In this document: positions 32,826 to 41,691 of the stretch, piece by piece
How positions within the stretch are numbered: the first letter of the stretch is position 1
Layout: every line of letters starts with the position of its first letter
Source: Azonexus sp.
GTDB taxonomy: Bacteria > Pseudomonadota > Gammaproteobacteria > Burkholderiales > Rhodocyclaceae
Assembly (NCBI GenBank): GCA_031274715.1
Contig: JAISPT010000070.1
Span: 1-52,572, forward strand
Reading direction: 5' to 3'
DNA length: 52,572 nucleotides
Made by a program: the position numbers and the translations under genes
The notes under the pieces: generated by a model
The model's database searches: none
What the model was told of the DNA's origin: nothing
What the model saw: the letters and a program-made list of their open reading frames with translations, nothing else

Positions 32826-33994
32826 CCCCAATGAAACTGATCTTGAGTTTGTTCCTCACCGTCCTGCTAGGCGCCTGCGCTACCTCGCAACCGCGCGGCA
32901 CCGGCGATCTCGGCCTGATCATCGAGCGCGCCAGCGGCCACGTGACTCTGGTCGATACCAGCACGCGTCAACCCTATGCGCGCATCGCTGGCCTCGGCGA
33001 TCTCTCGCATGCCTCCGTCGTCTATAGCCGCGATGGGCGCTATGCCTACATCTTCGGCCGCGATGGCGGGCTGACCAAGGTCGATCTGCTCGAAGCGCGC
33101 ATCGTCAATCGCGTGATTCAGGCCGGTAACGCCATCGGCGGTTCGATCTCGCAGGACGGCCGCCTGGTCGTCGCGCAGAACTATGCACCGGGCGGCATCA
33201 AAGCCTTCGATGCCGTGACGCTCGAACTGCTCTCCGAAGTGCCGGCCGAATATGCGCCCGGCCAGTTCTCGAAGGTCGTCGGTCTGGCTGACACGGCCGG
33301 CAACAAATTCGTTTACGCGCTGTTCGAGGCGGGCGAGATCTGGGTCACCGACTTTTCCGATCCGCGCCGACCGAGCACGCAGCGCTTTCCGGCCGGCAAG
33401 CAGCCCTACGACGGGCTGGTGACGCCGGATGGCCGCTACTTCCTGGCTGGTCTGTTCGGCGAGGATGGCGTGGCCATGCTCGACCTCTGGCAACCGGAGA
33501 AAGGGACGCGCAAGATTCTTGAGAATTACGGCCGCGGCGAGGAGAAACTGCCGGTGTTCAAGATGCCGCACCTGCGCGGCTGGACGGTGGCGCAGGGGCG
33601 GGCCTACCTGCCGGCGGTCGGCCGCCACGAGGTGCTAGTGGTCGACGTCGGCACCTGGAAGGAAGTCGGGCGTATTCCGGTGCGCGGCCAGCCGGTGTTC
33701 GTGATGGCACAGCCGGATGGCCACCAAGTGTGGGTCAATTTTGCCTTTCCTGACAACGCCAAAATGGACGTCATCGACACCCTGGCCGGCAAGGTGGTGC
33801 ATAGCTTCGAGCCGGGCAAGGGCATCCTGCACATGGAATTTACGCCGCGCGGCGAGCATATCTGGCTTTCGGCCCGCGACGATAATAAAGTCCTAATTTA
33901 TGACACGGCTAAGTTCACGCGGGTGGGCGAAATCGCTGCCGACAGCCCATCCGGCATTTTCTTCACGACGCGTGCTGCCCGTATCGGTTTCTGA
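32822..33994 (+). CDS. nirF: NirF, heme d1 biosynthesis lipoprotein
   Basis: 390 residues from the ATG at 32822. The lipobox LLGAC makes it a periplasmic lipoprotein. The rest is a d1-type eight-bladed propeller: GLIIERASGHVTLVDTSTR, SVVYSRDGRYAYIFGRDGGLTKVD, LVTPDGRYFLAGLFGEDGV, MPHLRGWTVAQGRAYLPAVGRHEVLVVD and HMEFTPRGEHIWLSARDDNKV. NirF is a late-step dehydrogenase or carrier of the d1 precursor and interacts with NirN and NirS. It is co-directional and overlapping with its neighbours. Confidence 0.95.
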   Translation: MTPMKLILSLFLTVLLGACATSQPRGTGDLGLIIERASGHVTLVDTSTRQPYARIAGLGDLSHASVVYSRDGRYAYIFGRDGGLTKVDLLEARIVNRVIQAGNAIGGSISQDGRLVVAQNYAPGGIKAFDAVTLELLSEVPAEYAPGQFSKVVGLADTAGNKFVYALFEAGEIWVTDFSDPRRPSTQRFPAGKQPYDGLVTPDGRYFLAGLFGEDGVAMLDLWQPEKGTRKILENYGRGEEKLPVFKMPHLRGWTVAQGRAYLPAVGRHEVLVVDVGTWKEVGRIPVRGQPVFVMAQPDGHQVWVNFAFPDNAKMDVIDTLAGKVVHSFEPGKGILHMEFTPRGEHIWLSARDDNKVLIYDTAKFTRVGEIAADSPSGIFFTTRAARIGF

Positions 33995-34962
33995 TGAACA
34001 ACACTTTCGAATTTCGCCTGCTCAACGAATTCCAGCGCGATTTCCCGCTTTGCCCGGCACCCTTCGCCGAGTTGGCGGCGCGTCTGGGCGTTGCCGAAAA
34101 GGCGGTGCTTGGGGCGCTGGAGAAGCTGCGCCGGGAAGGGAAGATTTCCCGCGTCGGCGCCGTCTTCGCTCCGAAGCGCATCGGGGCCTCGACGCTGGCC
34201 GCCATGGTGGTGCCGCCGGAGCGGCTGGAGGCGGTGGCGGCGGCGGTCAACCGCTTTCCCGAGGTCAACCACAACTACGAGCGCGAACACCGCTATAACC
34301 TGTGGTTCGTCGTCACCGCCGGCAGCGAAGAGCGGCTGCAAGCCTCGCTCGCTGCCATCGTCCAGGCCGCCGGTTATCCGCTGCTGGCTTTGCCCCTGCT
34401 CGAAGAATTTCATATCGACCTCGGTTTCCCGCTCGACGGCCAGCCGGGCAAGCAGGTCGCCGCTGCCCATCGGGTGGCGCCGGCGGCGCCGATCGACGAG
34501 GCCGAGCGGCGTCTGGTTTCGGTACTGCAGGAAGGTCTGCCGCTATTCATCCGCCCCTTCGCACTGATCGCCGAGCGCATCGGCGCCTCCGAATCCGAGG
34601 TTCTCGGACGTATTGGCCGCTGGCTAGAGGAGGGTGCGATCAAGCGCTTCGGCGTGGTCGTCCGCCATCGCGAACTGGGTTACCGGGCCAACGCCATGGT
34701 GGTGCATGACATCGCCGACGAACGGGTCGGCGATGTCGGCCGTGCCTTGGCCGAGGAGCCGGCGGTCACGCTGTGCTACCGGCGGCCGCGGGTGCTGACG
34801 GAGTGGCCGTATAACCTGTTCTGCATGATCCACGGCCGCGAGCGGGCCGAGGTCGAGGCCACCATCGCCGACTTGCGTCGCCGCCATGGTTTGGAAGATT
34901 GCCCGCACGACGTTCTCTTCTCGCTGACCCGCTACAAGCAGCAAGGCGCTCACTATGCCTGA
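33994..34962 (+). CDS. nirDL: NirD-NirL fusion, siroheme decarboxylase subunits
   Basis: 322 residues made of two Lrp/AsnC-like repeats. The first (about 1-155, FEFRLLNEFQRDFPLCPAPFAELAARLG) corresponds to NirD. The second (about 168-322, EAERRLVSVLQEGLPLFIRPFALIAERIG) corresponds to NirL. Each has a winged-helix part and a ferredoxin-like half; active-site His candidates are in VNHNYEREHRYNLWFVV and CYRRPRVLTEWPYNLFCMIHG. The DNA-binding-like domain is non-regulatory here: the NirDLGH complex removes two acetate carboxylates of siroheme. The one-polypeptide DL form occurs in Paracoccus-type clusters; no frameshift is involved. Confidence 0.93.
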   Translation: MNNTFEFRLLNEFQRDFPLCPAPFAELAARLGVAEKAVLGALEKLRREGKISRVGAVFAPKRIGASTLAAMVVPPERLEAVAAAVNRFPEVNHNYEREHRYNLWFVVTAGSEERLQASLAAIVQAAGYPLLALPLLEEFHIDLGFPLDGQPGKQVAAAHRVAPAAPIDEAERRLVSVLQEGLPLFIRPFALIAERIGASESEVLGRIGRWLEEGAIKRFGVVVRHRELGYRANAMVVHDIADERVGDVGRALAEEPAVTLCYRRPRVLTEWPYNLFCMIHGRERAEVEATIADLRRRHGLEDCPHDVLFSLTRYKQQGAHYA

Positions 34963-35413
34963 ACTCGACGCCGTCGATCGGCGCTTGATCGACGAATTGC
35001 AGGGAGAATTTCCGCTCTGCGCCGAACCCTATGCCGAAGTCGCCGGCAGGCTTGGCCTCGGCGAAGAAGAACTGTTGCAGCGCCTGGGCCAGTTGCTGAG
35101 CCGCAACGTGCTGACCCGCTTCGGGCCGATGTACCAGATCGAGCGCATCGGCGGCGCCTTCACACTGGCTGCGCTGGCGGTGCCGGAAGGGCGCTACGAG
35201 GAGGTGGCGGCGCAGGTCAACGCGTTGCCGCAGGTGGCCCACAACTACCGGCGCGAGCATACGCTGAACATGTGGTTCGTGCTGGCTACCGAGACGCCGG
35301 ACGGCATCGGTGAGGCGATCGCGCGCATCGAGCGGACGACCGGACTGCCGGTCCACAACTTTCCCAAGGAACGCGAATATTTCGTGGAAATGAAACTGGC
35401 GGCGCGGAAATGA
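34955..35413 (+). CDS. nirG: NirG, siroheme decarboxylase subunit
   Basis: 152 residues of the Lrp/AsnC-like siroheme decarboxylase family, close to the first half of NirDL: DRRLIDELQGEFPLCAEPYAEVAGRLG, then FGPMYQIERIGGAFTLAALAVPEG, then VAHNYRREHTLNMWFVLATE. It overlaps both neighbours by a few bases. It acts with NirDL and NirH on siroheme in the cytoplasm. The name G rather than D rests on gene order. Confidence 0.9.
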   Translation: MPELDAVDRRLIDELQGEFPLCAEPYAEVAGRLGLGEEELLQRLGQLLSRNVLTRFGPMYQIERIGGAFTLAALAVPEGRYEEVAAQVNALPQVAHNYRREHTLNMWFVLATETPDGIGEAIARIERTTGLPVHNFPKEREYFVEMKLAARK

Positions 35414-35880
35414 TCGACGCCATCGACCGCGCCCTGATCGTCGCTACACAGGATGGCCTGCCGCTGGTGTCGCGGCCCTACCACGCCATCGCCGGCCGCC
35501 TCGGCATCGCGCCCGAGGAAGCCATGCGCCGCTTGGCGGCCATGCTCGACACCGGGATCATCCGTCGTATCGGAGCGGTGCCCAACCATTACGCCATCGG
35601 CTGGACGGCCAACGGCATGACGGTGTGGGACGTACCGGACGAGGCCATCGACGAAGCCGGCGCCGCCGTCGGTGCCTTGGCGTTCGTCACCCACTGCTAT
35701 CGCCGGCCGCGGGCCTTGCCGGACTGGCCCTACAACCTGTTCGCCATGGTGCACGGCAGCACGCGCGACGAAGTGCGTGACAAGGCCATGGTCATCGCCG
35801 ACCTGCTCGGCGAGCGTTGCCGCAGCCGCGACATCCTGTTCTCGTCGCGCATCCTGAAGAAAAGCGGCCTGCGGATCTGA
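35410..35880 (+). CDS. nirH: NirH, siroheme decarboxylase subunit
   Basis: 156 residues, paralogous to the second half of NirDL: DRALIVATQDGLPLVSRPYHAIAGRLG, IRRIGAVPNHYAIGWTANGMTVWDV, and CYRRPRALPDWPYNLFAMVHG. It ends the first nir segment. About 145 bp with no recognisable gene or clear terminator follow, before the convergent SDR gene. The next heme d1 genes (nirJ, nirN) are about 11.9 kb away. Confidence 0.9.
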   Translation: MIDAIDRALIVATQDGLPLVSRPYHAIAGRLGIAPEEAMRRLAAMLDTGIIRRIGAVPNHYAIGWTANGMTVWDVPDEAIDEAGAAVGALAFVTHCYRRPRALPDWPYNLFAMVHGSTRDEVRDKAMVIADLLGERCRSRDILFSSRILKKSGLRI

Positions 35881-36025
35881 ACTGCCGTGTTTAGCGCCTG
35901 ATGTGGGCGTATTTTGTGGCTGGTGTGGCGGTAATGCAGAACCACGCCCGCTATGAAGATCAACAAATAGCGCGAAGCATCCGCCAGACGACGTGAACGG
36001 AAACGAACACTGGCCGGCGGGGGAC

Positions 36026-36868
36026 CTATAAAGCGACGCCCACACGGGTCAGCAGGGCTTCGGATGCGGCGGTGAATTTGCGTATGTGCGCCTCGGTCAA
36101 TCCTTCGGACGGCAGGATGGCGCGCGCTTTATTGTCGAATAGCGCGCCGCTGTGCGGTTCGATGGCGGGTGAGACGAGCAGCGGCGCCATGCGGCGGGCG
36201 TATTGCGCGGGCGACGGCGTGAGCAGGCCGATGATGCCTTCCAGTAGGCTAAACACGAACTTGCGGTGGCCTAGGAGGTTGCTGCGGATGTTGGTTTTGA
36301 CCAGTCCCGGATTGACGCCGTACACGTTCAGATGCGGGTAGCGCAGGGCCGCGTCGAGTACCAGAATTTCGTTGCCTGCGACGGTGTTCATGTGCTGCGC
36401 GAATGGCTTGTAGGCGTGCTCGGCGTTCAGGTCATCCGGGTTGCCGATCTGGCCGGTGCCCGGATAGCCCCAGAGGAAAACGCGCGGCTTGGCCGCGTCA
36501 GCGGACCGTGCCTTGCCCAACCGCGGTGCCATCTCGCGTAGCATCACCAGCCGGTTCAGGTAGCTCACCGCCAAATCCTGCTCGATACCTTCGGCGGTGG
36601 TCTTGCGCTGCGGCGCGGCGAAGATGCCGGTGGTGAAGATCAGCAAATCTGCCACTTCAGCAGGCAGCGCCCTGGTGACGCGACCGGCCTCGGCCATCAA
36701 GCTCAAGTCCGCCTGAACGAACTCGATGCCGGGCGTGCCCGCGTCGCGGAAAGTCTGGCCAACTACCACGACGCGTGCCCCACGCGCTGCCAAAAGCTGC
36801 GCAATGGCGCGCCCCAACCCGCCAGTGCCACCTACCACGACGGCTATTCGGTTCCGCAGGTCGAGCAT
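36026..36868 (-). CDS. SDR-family protein with degenerate catalytic residues
   Basis: 280 residues with a Rossmann cofactor motif GGTGGLG (13-19) and a VQADLSLM strand, so it belongs to the short-chain dehydrogenase/reductase family. The classic YXXXK dyad is not seen: the aligned position reads FAQHM (156-160). The expected catalytic Ser strand reads VFLWGYPGTG. The PGLVKTNI loop is intact. It may be a dehydrogenase using other residues, or a cofactor-binding non-enzyme. It is adjacent to cytochrome b561 and a divergent LysR regulator, which probably controls both. Confidence 0.8.
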   Translation of the reverse strand: MLDLRNRIAVVVGGTGGLGRAIAQLLAARGARVVVVGQTFRDAGTPGIEFVQADLSLMAEAGRVTRALPAEVADLLIFTTGIFAAPQRKTTAEGIEQDLAVSYLNRLVMLREMAPRLGKARSADAAKPRVFLWGYPGTGQIGNPDDLNAEHAYKPFAQHMNTVAGNEILVLDAALRYPHLNVYGVNPGLVKTNIRSNLLGHRKFVFSLLEGIIGLLTPSPAQYARRMAPLLVSPAIEPHSGALFDNKARAILPSEGLTEAHIRKFTAASEALLTRVGVAL

Positions 36869-36922
36869 TTGCGCATCAACCGGCGGTCAGGAAATACGTT
36901 TGTCTTTTTTCATGATTCTCTC

Positions 36923-37471
36923 TCAGCGTTGTTTAAATCCCATGCGCCGCAACAATCCGTCCTTGCGGACGAACTGGTGATAAAGCGCCGCCAGCGCATG
37001 GCCGGCGATGAGTGCGATCAGCAGCTTGGCAAGCAGGCCATGCGCGGTGCGGGCGGCATGGCCTGAAAAATCGGTAGGCAGATGGCCGATCCCCTTGAAT
37101 ATCACCTGCGGCAAATCCGTCTGCACGGCTAGCGCCAGCCCGCTTACAGCCGCTAGCACGGGCAGCAGATAAAGCGCGTAGTGCCCAGCCGCCGTCAGTT
37201 GGTTCCATGCGACGCGCGCGCCATACGCCGGGGGTGGATGGGCCGTCTTGAGCCGCACCGCCAGTCGTATCAGCGTCAGGATCAGAATCAGATTGCCTGC
37301 GGCCATGTGGTTGCGCAGCGCCAGCAGCTTTTCTGGCATGTCGTTGGGTGTGTGTTTGAGAAAAGTGCTGCCGAGTCCAAGCTCCACCAGCATCAGCAAC
37401 GCCAGCAGCCAATGCAGGGCGACCAGGGCGGCGTGGTAGCGTTTGACGGTCATGGCCGTTCGCTTGTTCAT
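36923..37471 (-). CDS. cytochrome b561
   Basis: 182 residues, four membrane helices with heme-binding histidines in KRYHAALVALHWLLALLML, LRNHMAAGNLILILTLIRLAVRLK, AGHYALYLLPVLAAVSGLAL and HGLLAKLLIALIAGHALAALYHQFV. It is a bacterial b561-type di-heme quinol oxidase; such proteins often pass electrons to periplasmic acceptors or superoxide. It is separated from the LysR gene by a 108-bp divergent promoter region. Confidence 0.92.
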   Translation of the reverse strand: MNKRTAMTVKRYHAALVALHWLLALLMLVELGLGSTFLKHTPNDMPEKLLALRNHMAAGNLILILTLIRLAVRLKTAHPPPAYGARVAWNQLTAAGHYALYLLPVLAAVSGLALAVQTDLPQVIFKGIGHLPTDFSGHAARTAHGLLAKLLIALIAGHALAALYHQFVRKDGLLRRMGFKQR

Positions 37472-37579
37472 AAGGATTTTCCACGTATCGAGTTGAGGAT
37501 GCGGGCATCATCCCTGTCAATCATTTTGGGATAAAGACAGTAAAATCGAAATTACTGATCCATATATGGAGCAATTCAA

Positions 37580-38452
37580 GTGGAACATCTCAATGACATG
37601 GCCCTGTTCGTTGAGGTCGTCAAGGCCAAGGGTTTCCGTGGCGCTGCCGAGGCGACCGGGGTGCCCAATTCGACGCTGTCGCGGCGCATCGGGGTGCTGG
37701 AAAAATCCATTGGGTTGCGCCTGCTGCATCGCACTACGCGCAGGATCGAGCTGACCGAGGCGGGGCGGATCTATTTCGAGCGTTGCCAGCGCATCGTCGA
37801 TGAGGCGCGGCTGGCGCATGAGCAGTTAGATGAAATGCGGGCCCAGCCCGGTGGCGTGCTGCGCGCCTCGCTACCGGTGGACTTTGCCGTGGGCTATCTG
37901 GCGCCGCTGATCGCGGAGTTTGCGCAGCTGTATCCGGGCATCAGCTTCGAGTTCGACCTCAGCCCGCGCCGAGTCGATCTGGTCAGCGAGCCGTTCGACG
38001 TGGCGATCCGCATGGGCCAGTCCGAGGATTCGCAACTGATCACGCGCACACTGACTACGCTCATACCCCACCTGTATGCCTCGCCCGGCTACCTCGAGCG
38101 CGCCGGCGAGCCGCGTCAGCCCGTCGAACTGGAGCGGCATCAATGCCTGGGCGTGCTGAATGCGGATGGGTGGACTTTGCACCACGGCAAGAAAAGCGTC
38201 ACGGTGCAAACCAGCGGGCGCTTCAGGGTCAACAACGTCGGCATGATCCGCCGCCTGGCCTCGCTGGATATGGGCCTGATGCTAATGCCAGAACAAGTTG
38301 TCGCTGACAAACTGACCAGCGGCCAACTACGCCGCGTACTGCCCGAGTGGCACGGCGCCCCGATCTCCGTCCACGCCCTGACCGAAACCCGCCTGCTGCC
38401 GGCCAAGACACAACGCTTCATCGAGTTTTTGCGCGAGCGGCTCAACACCTAA
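37580..38452 (+). CDS. LysR-family transcriptional regulator
   Basis: 290 residues from a GTG at 37580 with GGAG 8 bases upstream; an ATG at 37598 is possible. The N-terminal winged helix reads MALFVEVVKAKGFRGAAEATGVPNSTLSRRIGVLEKSIGLRLLHRTTRRIELTEAG. The substrate domain starts GVLRASLPVDFAVGYLAPLIAEF. It belongs to the CrgA/AphB-like branch by sequence character. It is divergent from cytochrome b561 and SDR and likely regulates them in response to a small effector, which is unknown. Confidence 0.93.
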   Translation: MEHLNDMALFVEVVKAKGFRGAAEATGVPNSTLSRRIGVLEKSIGLRLLHRTTRRIELTEAGRIYFERCQRIVDEARLAHEQLDEMRAQPGGVLRASLPVDFAVGYLAPLIAEFAQLYPGISFEFDLSPRRVDLVSEPFDVAIRMGQSEDSQLITRTLTTLIPHLYASPGYLERAGEPRQPVELERHQCLGVLNADGWTLHHGKKSVTVQTSGRFRVNNVGMIRRLASLDMGLMLMPEQVVADKLTSGQLRRVLPEWHGAPISVHALTETRLLPAKTQRFIEFLRERLNT

Positions 38453-38547
38453 GTCACATCAGGCCCTGAGTATGTCGCCGCCGCAATGTGCCCGTGCGGT
38501 GTGCGTTGCAGGTTGCCCTGCTGGGAGCGAAAAATGTCGGCTGCGAA

Positions 38548-41166
38548 TTAATTTTGCAGTGAAGAACAGGATGCCGTCGTTTCCGCCTCGCCGATGCGCC
38601 GGGCGATGTGGGCCAGCGCTTCTTCCACCTGATCGATCAGGATCAGGCACAGGTCGCCTTTCTGCAGGTGCTGCAAAGCCGTATCGATGGCGGCGAACTC
38701 ACCGTCGATGGCCTCAACGTGCTTGACTCGCTTGCTGTTGGCTAGGCCGTCGCGCAGCAGGGCAATCACCTCGCCGTCGGCGCGACCGCGCTGGCAGGCG
38801 TCTTGGTAGAGGATCACGTCGTCGAAGGCCGCACCGAGGATTTCCGTCTGCTGGCGGATGTCCTCATCGCGCCGGTCGCCGGCACCGCTGATGACCACCA
38901 CGCGGTGGGCCGCCGGCATGCTTTCGACGGCCTTGACCAGGGCCAGCATGGCGTCCGGATTGTGGCCGTAGTCGGCGATCAGCGTCGCGCCCTGGTAGTC
39001 GAAGACGTTGAAGCGGCCGGGAGCGGTCACTGCGTCGCTGACAAAGCCGGCCAGTGCCTGCTCGATGCTCGCCCAGTCGTAGCCGAGCGCCCAGGTGGTG
39101 GCGACGGCGGCCATGACGTTCTCGACTTGGAAGCCGATCGTGCCGTTGCGCGTCAGCGGCACGCGGCTGAGTGCGATACGGTACTTCTTGCGGCCTTCGC
39201 CGCAGACGATGTCGCCTTTCTCGGCATAGACGACACGCTTGCCTTGGGCGCGGTGGGTGGCCAGCACCGGGTGTGCCGGGTCGAGCGTGAAGAAGATGAC
39301 TTCGCCCGGGCAGTGGCGGGCCATTGCCGTGACCACCGGGTCGGCTGCGTTGAGCACCGCAGAGCCGGTCGGGGCGACGTTCTCGACGATGACGCGCTTG
39401 ATGACCGCGAGATCGTGCACGGTGGTGATGTAGTTGAGGCCGAGGTGGTCGCCCAGTCCGATGTTGGTGACCACGGCGACGTCGCACATGTCGAAGCCGA
39501 GCCCCTCGCGCAGCAGGCCGCCGCGCGCGGTTTCCAGCACGGCGGCATCGACGTCCGGGTGGGCCAGCACGTTGCGGGCGCTACGCGGGCCGGAACAGTC
39601 GCCGTCGTCGATGCGCCGGTTGTGCACGTAGATGCCGTCGGTGCTGGTCATGCCGACACGCAAGCCGTTCTGTTCGAAGATGCGGCCGATCAGGCGGCTG
39701 GTGGTGGTCTTGCCGTTAGTGCCGGTGACGGCGACGACCGGAATACGGCCGTTGTCGGGTTTGCCGTCGGGGCCGTCGGGATACATCATGCCGATGATCG
39801 CTTCGCCGACCGGGCGGCCCTTGCCGAACGAGGGGCTGAGGTGCATGCGCAGGCCAGGGGCGGCGTTGACCTCGACGATGCCACCGCCCTGGTCCTCCAG
39901 TGGCTTCAGCATGGTGTCGCAGACGACATCGATGCCGGCGATGTCGAGGCCGACTGTTTGGGCAGCGGCGACGGCGGCGGCAGCGAGCTCGGGATGCACG
40001 TTGTCGGTGACGTCGGTGGCGCTGCCACCGGTCGACAGGTTGGCGTTGTTGCGCAGCACGACGCGCACGCCGCGCTCCGGCACCGAGTCGGCGGTGTAGC
40101 CCTGCTCGGCCAAGCGGGTGAGGGCGATCTCGTCGAAGCGGATCTTGGTCAGCGAGGTGGCATGGCCGTCGGAGCGGCGCGGATCGCTGTTGACGATGTC
40201 GACCAACTCGCGGACGGTGTGCGTGCCGTCGCCGATGACCAGCGGTGGGTCGCGCCGGGCGGCGGCGATCAGCTTGTCGCCGATGACCAGCAGGCGGTAG
40301 TCGTGGCCGGGCAGGTATTTCTCGACCATGATGTCGTCGCGGAAGTCGATGGCTACGCGATAGGCATGACGCACCTGTTCCTCGCTGGTCAGGTTGACCG
40401 AGATGCCCTTGCCTTGGTTGCCGTCCTGCGGCTTGACCACCACCGGCAGGCCGATTTCCTGGGCAGCCACCCAAGCGTCGTCCTCGTCGTCGACCGGCCG
40501 GCCAACCGGTACGGCGACGCCGGCGGCATGCAGCAACTGTTTGGTCAGTTCTTTGTCCTGCGCGATCGACTCGGCGATGGCGCTGGTCAGGCTGGTTTCC
40601 GCGGCCTGGATGCGCTGCTGCTTACTGCCCCAGCCGAGCTGCACCAGGCTGCCCTGGGTCAGACGGCGGAACGGGATGTTGCGTGCCTGGGCGGCGGCGA
40701 TGATGGCGCCGGTCGAGGGGCCGGGGCGGATCTCCTCGTCCAGATCGCGCAGCTCCTTCAGCGTTGCGTCGAGATCGAAAGGGGTGTCGTCCAGCGCCGC
40801 CCGGCACAGTTGCTCGGCGCGTTCGAAGGCCAGCCGGCCGACGTCTTCCTCGCTGTACTCGACGACCACCTGGTAGACGCCCGGCTCGACGGTCTGCGCC
40901 GTGCGGCTGAAGGTTACTGGGCAGCCGGCCTGGGCTTGCAGACCGAGGGCAGCGAATTCGAGGGCGTGGGCGATTGACACGGTGTCGAGAATATCGGCCG
41001 GAATCAGGTCGCCCAGTTCGGGGAAGCGGGCGCGCAGCCGGCTTTCGAAGCCGGGCAGGTCGGCGATTACTGATTCGCTGCCGGCGCAGGTGACGATGGC
41101 CTGAATGGCAGTATGGCGGCTCCACAAATTGGGGCCGCGCAGGGCGCGGATGCGGGAGATATTCAT
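38548..41166 (-). CDS. cphA: cyanophycin synthetase
   Basis: 872 residues, full length. It polymerises Asp and Arg into the storage polymer cyanophycin, using ATP. It has an N-terminal domain (about 1-160), an ATP-grasp domain that adds Asp (about 200-470: QDKELTKQLLHAAGVAVPVG, VVVKPQDGNQGKGISVNL, VEKYLPGHDYRLLVIGDKLIAA, GGIVEVNAAPGLRMH) and a Mur-ligase-like domain that adds Arg, with P-loop GTNGKTTTSR (near 485) and the C-terminal ADYGHNPDAMLALV region. Its start lies directly after cassette-like DNA, about 1.3 kb from the partner cphA'. Confidence 0.96.
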   Translation of the reverse strand: MNISRIRALRGPNLWSRHTAIQAIVTCAGSESVIADLPGFESRLRARFPELGDLIPADILDTVSIAHALEFAALGLQAQAGCPVTFSRTAQTVEPGVYQVVVEYSEEDVGRLAFERAEQLCRAALDDTPFDLDATLKELRDLDEEIRPGPSTGAIIAAAQARNIPFRRLTQGSLVQLGWGSKQQRIQAAETSLTSAIAESIAQDKELTKQLLHAAGVAVPVGRPVDDEDDAWVAAQEIGLPVVVKPQDGNQGKGISVNLTSEEQVRHAYRVAIDFRDDIMVEKYLPGHDYRLLVIGDKLIAAARRDPPLVIGDGTHTVRELVDIVNSDPRRSDGHATSLTKIRFDEIALTRLAEQGYTADSVPERGVRVVLRNNANLSTGGSATDVTDNVHPELAAAAVAAAQTVGLDIAGIDVVCDTMLKPLEDQGGGIVEVNAAPGLRMHLSPSFGKGRPVGEAIIGMMYPDGPDGKPDNGRIPVVAVTGTNGKTTTSRLIGRIFEQNGLRVGMTSTDGIYVHNRRIDDGDCSGPRSARNVLAHPDVDAAVLETARGGLLREGLGFDMCDVAVVTNIGLGDHLGLNYITTVHDLAVIKRVIVENVAPTGSAVLNAADPVVTAMARHCPGEVIFFTLDPAHPVLATHRAQGKRVVYAEKGDIVCGEGRKKYRIALSRVPLTRNGTIGFQVENVMAAVATTWALGYDWASIEQALAGFVSDAVTAPGRFNVFDYQGATLIADYGHNPDAMLALVKAVESMPAAHRVVVISGAGDRRDEDIRQQTEILGAAFDDVILYQDACQRGRADGEVIALLRDGLANSKRVKHVEAIDGEFAAIDTALQHLQKGDLCLILIDQVEEALAHIARRIGEAETTASCSSLQN

Positions 41167-41226
41167 GAGTGGTGAATGATGGGTATTTGGGGTGGGAGGG
41201 GTTTGCTCGACTCTCCAACGCCAAAG

Positions 41227-41442
41227 TTAGGCAACGGCGAAGGAGTCCACCAAGAACGAACTGATTAGTATCATCGCTCCAACTCTAGAGCAGCGACAGT
41301 ATTTTGTTTGATGTTCGGGTAGTTCTCTGCAAACCACTGGGTTGCTTGCTCCTGCGTGAAACTTTTGGTCTGGCACGAGACACATTGAGATGGCCATATC
41401 GTGTATTGGCAATCGGAGGGGTTTGTCATTTAGCATCGCCAT
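41227..41442 (-). CDS. 71-residue ORF in cassette-like DNA
   Basis: A small frame starting MAMLNDKPLRLPIHDMAISM and ending ILISSFLVDSFAVA. It has three Cys and no recognisable family or signal peptide. Its ATG lies 21-23 bases after a GTTAGGC core (41470-41464, minus strand) and its TAA stop lies inside GCCTAAC (41232-41226). That arrangement is typical of an integron cassette gene and is the main reason for calling it. Some 7 bases further on, GTTGGAG suggests a truncated attC joined to the cphA leader. Coding status is uncertain. Confidence 0.45.
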   Translation of the reverse strand: MAMLNDKPLRLPIHDMAISMCLVPDQKFHAGASNPVVCRELPEHQTKYCRCSRVGAMILISSFLVDSFAVA

Positions 41443-41463
41443 TCAGAACGCCTTTCTTATGAT

Positions 41464-41586
41464 GCCTAACGAAGTCGGCCTGGTAGGTTGGGGTGAGTTT
41501 GCGAACCCCAACATTTTGAGATGATGTGATGTCAGATGAAACTGTTGGGCTGCACTAATGCGCTTGGGCTGAATGAATTGTTGGCG
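41464..41586 (-). other. candidate attC-like site (minus orientation), ~123 bp
   Basis: Read on the minus strand it starts CGCCAACAATTCATTCAGCC, strikingly like the canonical attC 5' end (core-AAC, AATTCATTCA, AGCC). It ends GGCCGACTTCGTTAGGC with a full GTTRRRY core. Internally there is a GTTGGGGT/ACCCCAAC hairpin and a second GCCCAAC. Arm pairing is imperfect, so it is a candidate. The stretch 41167-41691 otherwise holds only the 71-residue ORF; 41587-41691 shows nothing recognisable. Confidence 0.5.
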
Positions 41587-41691
41587 AGGTAATCTGCTCG
41601 AACGTACCGCAAACCGTTCCGAAAGAAACCCACTCGCATCTGATTTAGATCTATATAAATAAATTAGCTAGACGCGGCTTTCCCGAGATTA

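Noticed and set aside
33994..35880. Lrp/AsnC transcription regulators
   Set aside because: The Lrp-like folds lie within the heme d1 operon and match NirD/L/G/H, which are siroheme decarboxylase subunits rather than regulators.
38803..40977. Long open frame antisense to cphA (724 codons)
   Set aside because: Shadow frame of a well-identified gene; composition dominated by Asp, Val, Gly and Ala with no motif or ribosome site.
41167..41226. A promoter-proximal gene between the 71-aa ORF and cphA
   Set aside because: Too short and without a start and ribosome site; treated as cphA leader plus attC remnant.
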